This document shows positions 61,601 to 64,000 of a stretch of 64,000 bases of DNA, piece by piece. This stretch comes from Ferrimonas sp. YFM (lineage in GTDB: Bacteria > Pseudomonadota > Gammaproteobacteria > Enterobacterales > Shewanellaceae), in the NCBI RefSeq assembly GCF_030296015.1, contig NZ_AP027368.1, positions 4,078,839 to 4,142,838 on the forward strand, in the 5' to 3' direction. A program made the position numbers and the translations under genes. The notes under the pieces are model-generated. The model ran no database searches, was not told where the DNA came from, and saw only the letters and a list, made by a program, of their open reading frames with translations. Each line of letters begins with the position of its first letter. Position 1 is the stretch's first letter.

Positions 61601-63091
61601 GGATTCGAAACGCCGGTCCATCAACTGGTAGCGGCCAAACAGCTGCTTGCCCCCCAGCCACACCTCATGGCCCAGATCCAGGATGTTGCGCACCTCCATC
61701 AGGGGCTGGCCTTCGTCCAGGATCAGTTCAAGGGTGCGACGTTCGGTATCGAACAGATAGAGCCCCATATCGGTGGCCAGCCAGATCCGGCCCGGCCCCT
61801 CGGCCATGGTCAGAATCACCCGGTTGCTGAGATCCGGCAAACCGTCATCACCGGTGGCGATCCTGTGGCCCATCCCCTGCGCCCGGTCCACCATAAACAG
61901 CCCCTTGGTAGTGCCCACCAGCAGCTCGGTGTCCGAGATGGGCAGGGCACTGAAGGCGGCATCCAGGGCATCGAGGCCCTCCAGCAGCAGAGGCTTGACC
62001 GTCCGCCCGACCAGGTCCACCTCATCCACACCCTGGTCGTGGGAGACAAACAACTGCTCAGGTGTGCCACTGAAGCCCCACACCAGATCGGCGCCGATGG
62101 CGGGAGAGGTGTGGGTGGACAGACGGTCCAGCACATAGTCTTCCGGCTGGGACAGGGCGGCGATGCCGGCACTGATGGTGGCCACCCAGAGGTTGTCGCT
62201 GTCGTCCAGCTCCAGCTTGTGCATGCTGGCTGCGACATCGAACAGCTCTTCACTGCGGCCCATGGCGGTGACTTTCAGGTCCTTGCCATCAATGCGGAAC
62301 AAGCCCAGGGTGGTCACCACCCACAGATTGCCCTTGCTGTCCTGCTGGATGTCGCGCACCGAACGTCCCACGGGGTCGATGCGGATGAAATTCTGCCCCT
62401 GACGCAGATACAGTCCCCGGGTGGAGGTCAGCCACAAGCGGCCCTGACGGTCGGAAAACAGGGTGGTGAGGTTGCCCCGCTCCTTGGGCCAGGGGGCGGA
62501 CTCCAGAACCTCCCCCTCCATGGAGAAGGTAATTAACTGGTTGCGGGTGCCGGTGACCAGGGTATCGCCGTGGTGCACCAGACCTTGAAAGAAGTGCTTC
62601 TGGGCGCCAATCACCGACAACAGGGTGGCCTGCTCCTCGGCCAAATCGAACCGGTAGAGCTGGCCCATCTCGTTCAGTACCCAGAACAGCTGGCCCTCGG
62701 CGTCGGTCAGGGCGGTAGAGCCTCCTCCCTGGTAATCCGTGTAGCTGTCACGGCCGAGCATGGAAACCTGGTTGTGGGCCTCATCCAGCAGGAACAGATC
62801 ATGCTCACTGGAGATCAGGATCTGATTGTCTGGCAGGGTTCGTACCCGGGTCAGAGTGAAATCAGGCAGGAGGACGGTATCGGAGAAACGATCGAGGCGG
62901 CGAACCTTGTGGCTGGCGATGCGGTAAAGCCCATCGTGGGTGGTCACCCACAGTTGTCCCCGATCGCTGAAGGCCATATCCGTCACTGAATTGGAGACGA
63001 AACCGGAATGGTGATCGAAGACACGGCTCTGGAAGCCGTAAACCGGAAGAACTTGTCCCAACAACAGGACCAATAGCGTGAGCCACCTCAA
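58700..63091 (-). CDS. Propeller-sensor PAS-GGDEF-EAL protein (Reg_prop / Y_Y_Y type)
   Basis: A giant inner-membrane signalling protein of 1463 residues. Signal peptide MRWLTLLVLLLGQVLPVYG; about 650 residues of two-component-regulator propeller repeats (DRGQLWVTTHDGLYRI, RQGRLWLTSTRGLYLR, SKGNLWVVTTLGLFRI, PGRIWLATDMGLYLF); a Y_Y_Y-type beta domain; one membrane helix near 770 (MQLLFLTVTILMLFVTAVNW); PAS domains; GGDEF (VCRFGGDEFVIIV) without an RxxD I-site (GGSG at that place); and a complete EAL domain (VEALMRWNRED, LEITE, DDFGTGYSS, LKIDRSF, QGYHFARP). The start is probably a TTG at 63091, nine bases after AGGTGG. Propellers of this type often sense carbohydrates in Bacteroidetes. Confidence 0.9.
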   Translation of the reverse strand: MRWLTLLVLLLGQVLPVYGFQSRVFDHHSGFVSNSVTDMAFSDRGQLWVTTHDGLYRIASHKVRRLDRFSDTVLLPDFTLTRVRTLPDNQILISSEHDLFLLDEAHNQVSMLGRDSYTDYQGGGSTALTDAEGQLFWVLNEMGQLYRFDLAEEQATLLSVIGAQKHFFQGLVHHGDTLVTGTRNQLITFSMEGEVLESAPWPKERGNLTTLFSDRQGRLWLTSTRGLYLRQGQNFIRIDPVGRSVRDIQQDSKGNLWVVTTLGLFRIDGKDLKVTAMGRSEELFDVAASMHKLELDDSDNLWVATISAGIAALSQPEDYVLDRLSTHTSPAIGADLVWGFSGTPEQLFVSHDQGVDEVDLVGRTVKPLLLEGLDALDAAFSALPISDTELLVGTTKGLFMVDRAQGMGHRIATGDDGLPDLSNRVILTMAEGPGRIWLATDMGLYLFDTERRTLELILDEGQPLMEVRNILDLGHEVWLGGKQLFGRYQLMDRRFESTLNWLPGDPDDYHFGPMAQVAPDKLLVGSFGEGILEVDTGLKLAFRMNEQWRFNCTTPYFIQPTQEGAVIGCPQVLARYNRDTGTISSVGNDGGLFNTELNEGAAFRLADDTLVVGTTTGLLRVDPMHITEAKSSNSVQLESVKVQYEGGNELFLIPQMQKMVIRPSFELVNINLGTTNLITGPAVHFRYQLVFDGKPSSMTELDGESSITLSRLPPGNHALLVYGEFDGVWQREPLRLNFKVEQHWWARQGMQLLFLTVTILMLFVTAVNWRNQLRRQRRINQALRQSQHRLQLALQGGGSDIWEWDAKSDSFYVENRQTTLSRTNRPMRIPRVGMTLHRQDLQPVAQAWKQLLAGDQERINVEFRAISPIGEWRWLWATGTVIERDPDTGQALLVAGVYADRTKVRKMAHLHTLYAHAMENTTEGMMILDAEYNVTAHNPSALAILGYPKGALEGVSLADTLLTESEILAEMKSQRRWSGEAQMRRRGRGQVPVWLNLSHMALDSGGDYLVVLFSDISERKKQEVALQKLANYDLVTGLPNRSQFDQQIRALMQASPDDPLALLFLDLDRFKHINDTFGHGTGDALLVEVSRLLSSVVGGSGTVCRFGGDEFVIIVRDFNHRLQVEALAERILSLLSEPIQVQQQVLYLSVSIGIALYPEDGSQAEELLKNADLAMYHAKEEGRGRACFYTRERDAQATYQLEMENELRQALEQDKLAIHYQPQLDVSDNSVCGVEALMRWNREDGSPVAPDLFIELAESSGLIIRLDRWMLENACREFMSWPENGDLKLSINVSASHFRQYDYVEFIQSVLQSTGIPPEQLCLEITEGVLMRQVNLAQAHLLALRELGISVAVDDFGTGYSSLSYLSQFAVNSLKIDRSFIQSMLENKANRAITCSILDLGRNLELDVVAEGVETPDQLAFLRSQGCHLVQGYHFARPMPSSQCRQWLANWTPSEHELLMASS

Positions 63092-63172
63092 CAGAATGAG
63101 CCACCTTCAGGGTTATAGTTATCGAAACGCTACTTTAAAAGTTGTTCTACCAAACTTCCATCGCTCTGTGCA

Positions 63173-63196
63173 TAAAAAAAGCGGCCGAAGCCGCTT
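63173..63196 (-). terminator. Terminator after lpdA
   Basis: AAGCGGC (63179-63185), loop CGAA, GCCGCTT (63190-63196), with a T-run on the minus strand. Confidence 0.82.
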
Positions 63197-63215
63197 AATT
63201 CGCATTTGAAGGGTG

Positions 63216-64000
63216 TTAACGCTTCTTCGCCTTGGGGTTGGGCAGGTCAGTGATGCTGCCCTCATACACCTCGGCGGCCAGGCCCACAGACTCGTGCAGA
63301 GTGGGGTGGGCATGGATGGTCAGCGCCAGATCTTCGGCATCACAACCCATCTCGATGGCCAGGCCAATCTCACCCAGCAGTTCGCCGCCGTTGCTGCCGA
63401 CGATGGCCCCGCCGATCACCCGGTGGGTCTCCTTGTCGAAGATCAGCTTGGTCATGCCGTCAGCGGCATCCTGGGCAATGGCTCGGCCACTGGCAGCCCA
63501 GGGGAAGACCGCAGTTTCGTAAGCGATGTTCTGCGCCTTGGCTTCCTTCTCGGTCAGGCCCACCCAGGCCACCTCAGGATCGGTGTAGGCGATGGAGGGG
63601 ATCACCTTGGGATCGAAGTAGTGCTTCTTACCGGAGATCACCTCGGCGGCCACATGGCCTTCATGCACACCTTTGTGCGCCAGCATCGGCTGGCCGACGA
63701 TGTCGCCGATGGCGAAGATGTGGTTGACGTTGGTGCGCATCTGCTTGTCGACGTTGATGAAGCCGCGCTCGTCAATCTTCACGCCCGCCTTGTCGGCGTC
63801 GATCAGTTTGCCGTTGGGGGTACGGCCGATGGCCACCAGGACCGCGTCATAACGCTGAGGCTCTGCCGGGGCCTTCTTGCCCTCCATGCTGACGTAGATG
63901 CCGTCTTCCTTGGCTTCCACCTGGGTGACCTTGGTCTCCAGCATGAAGTCGAACTTGTTCTTCATCCGTTTGGTAAAGACGCGAACCACATCCTTATCGG
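63216..64000 (-). CDS. lpdA: Dihydrolipoyl dehydrogenase, C-terminal part (5' end outside window)
   Basis: E3 component of the pyruvate and 2-oxoglutarate dehydrogenase complexes. Only the C-terminal 260 or so residues lie in the window; the frame runs open to the right edge. Seen: ETKVTQVEAKEDGIYVSMEG, IGRTPNGKLIDADKAGVK, NHIFAIGDIVGQPMLAHKGV (second FAD-binding motif), YTDPEVAWVGLTEKEAK and the active-site His/Glu in LTIHAHPTLHESVGLAAEVY. It is very close to the enteric enzyme, and the aceEF genes are expected beyond the edge. Confidence 0.96.
   Translation of the reverse strand, partial: DKDVVRVFTKRMKNKFDFMLETKVTQVEAKEDGIYVSMEGKKAPAEPQRYDAVLVAIGRTPNGKLIDADKAGVKIDERGFINVDKQMRTNVNHIFAIGDIVGQPMLAHKGVHEGHVAAEVISGKKHYFDPKVIPSIAYTDPEVAWVGLTEKEAKAQNIAYETAVFPWAASGRAIAQDAADGMTKLIFDKETHRVIGGAIVGSNGGELLGEIGLAIEMGCDAEDLALTIHAHPTLHESVGLAAEVYEGSITDLPNPKAKKR

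Overview
The window reads as an ordinary stretch of chromosome from a GC-rich, facultatively anaerobic marine gammaproteobacterium of the Shewanella/Ferrimonas type; Ferrimonas is my best guess. The reasons are an outer-membrane OmcA/MtrC-family multiheme cytochrome, an SO_0444-type Cu/Zn exporter, a DUF2960 protein, csdA-csdE with tcdA close by, purH-purD, acnB and lpdA of enteric type, and several c-di-GMP enzymes. No phage, IS element, CRISPR array, rRNA or tRNA was seen. The genus is an inference from gene content.

Layout. 0-11.5 kb: a truncated chemotaxis receptor, a dicarboxylate/amino-acid symporter, a lipoprotein, a small Cys-rich protein, a GAF-GGDEF-EAL protein, the sdaC-sdaA serine uptake/deamination pair with a CRP-like site, and a TauE-type exporter. 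11.5-20 kb: yjjX, a DUF318 permease with a thioredoxin-like protein behind a perfect palindrome, a penicillin-acylase-family lipoprotein, csdA-csdE, an outer-membrane-type protein and tcdA. 20-25.6 kb: two convergent porins of different families, a 1 kb AT-rich gene-free stretch, and a Cu/Zn exporter with a Cys-Cys tandem repeat, encoded with a ZntR-type regulator behind a typical 20-bp-spacer promoter. 25.6-29 kb: purH-purD with folded RNA candidates in the leader and between the genes. 29-37 kb: a 52-residue membrane protein, a compact M9 peptidase, cytochrome b561-yceI, a CvfB-like S1 protein with DUF2960, a ToxR-like membrane regulator and an eleven-heme UndA-like cytochrome. 37-40 kb: phasin and class I PHA synthase with small unknown genes. 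40-50.6 kb: ygiQ, a CPBP protease, an SDR, a membrane GGDEF-EAL protein, a UDG-like protein, psuK-psuG and hemE. 50.6-64 kb: a candidate sRNA, rsd, acnB with a CRP-like site, a DUF4382 lipoprotein, hxpB, a type Vd patatin, a 1463-residue propeller-PAS-GGDEF-EAL protein and a truncated lpdA.

Themes. Three full-length GGDEF-EAL proteins with different sensory modules lie within 60 kb. Metal and redox handling recurs (two DUF318 permeases, ZntR, multiheme cytochrome, b561). Central carbon genes carry CRP-like sites. The most novel signals are RNA-level: a 10-bp perfect helix enclosing a long hairpin between purH and purD, a folded purH leader, and a short promoter-to-terminator transcription unit between hemE and rsd. 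All structures and sites were found by eye; none was computed or searched against a database.
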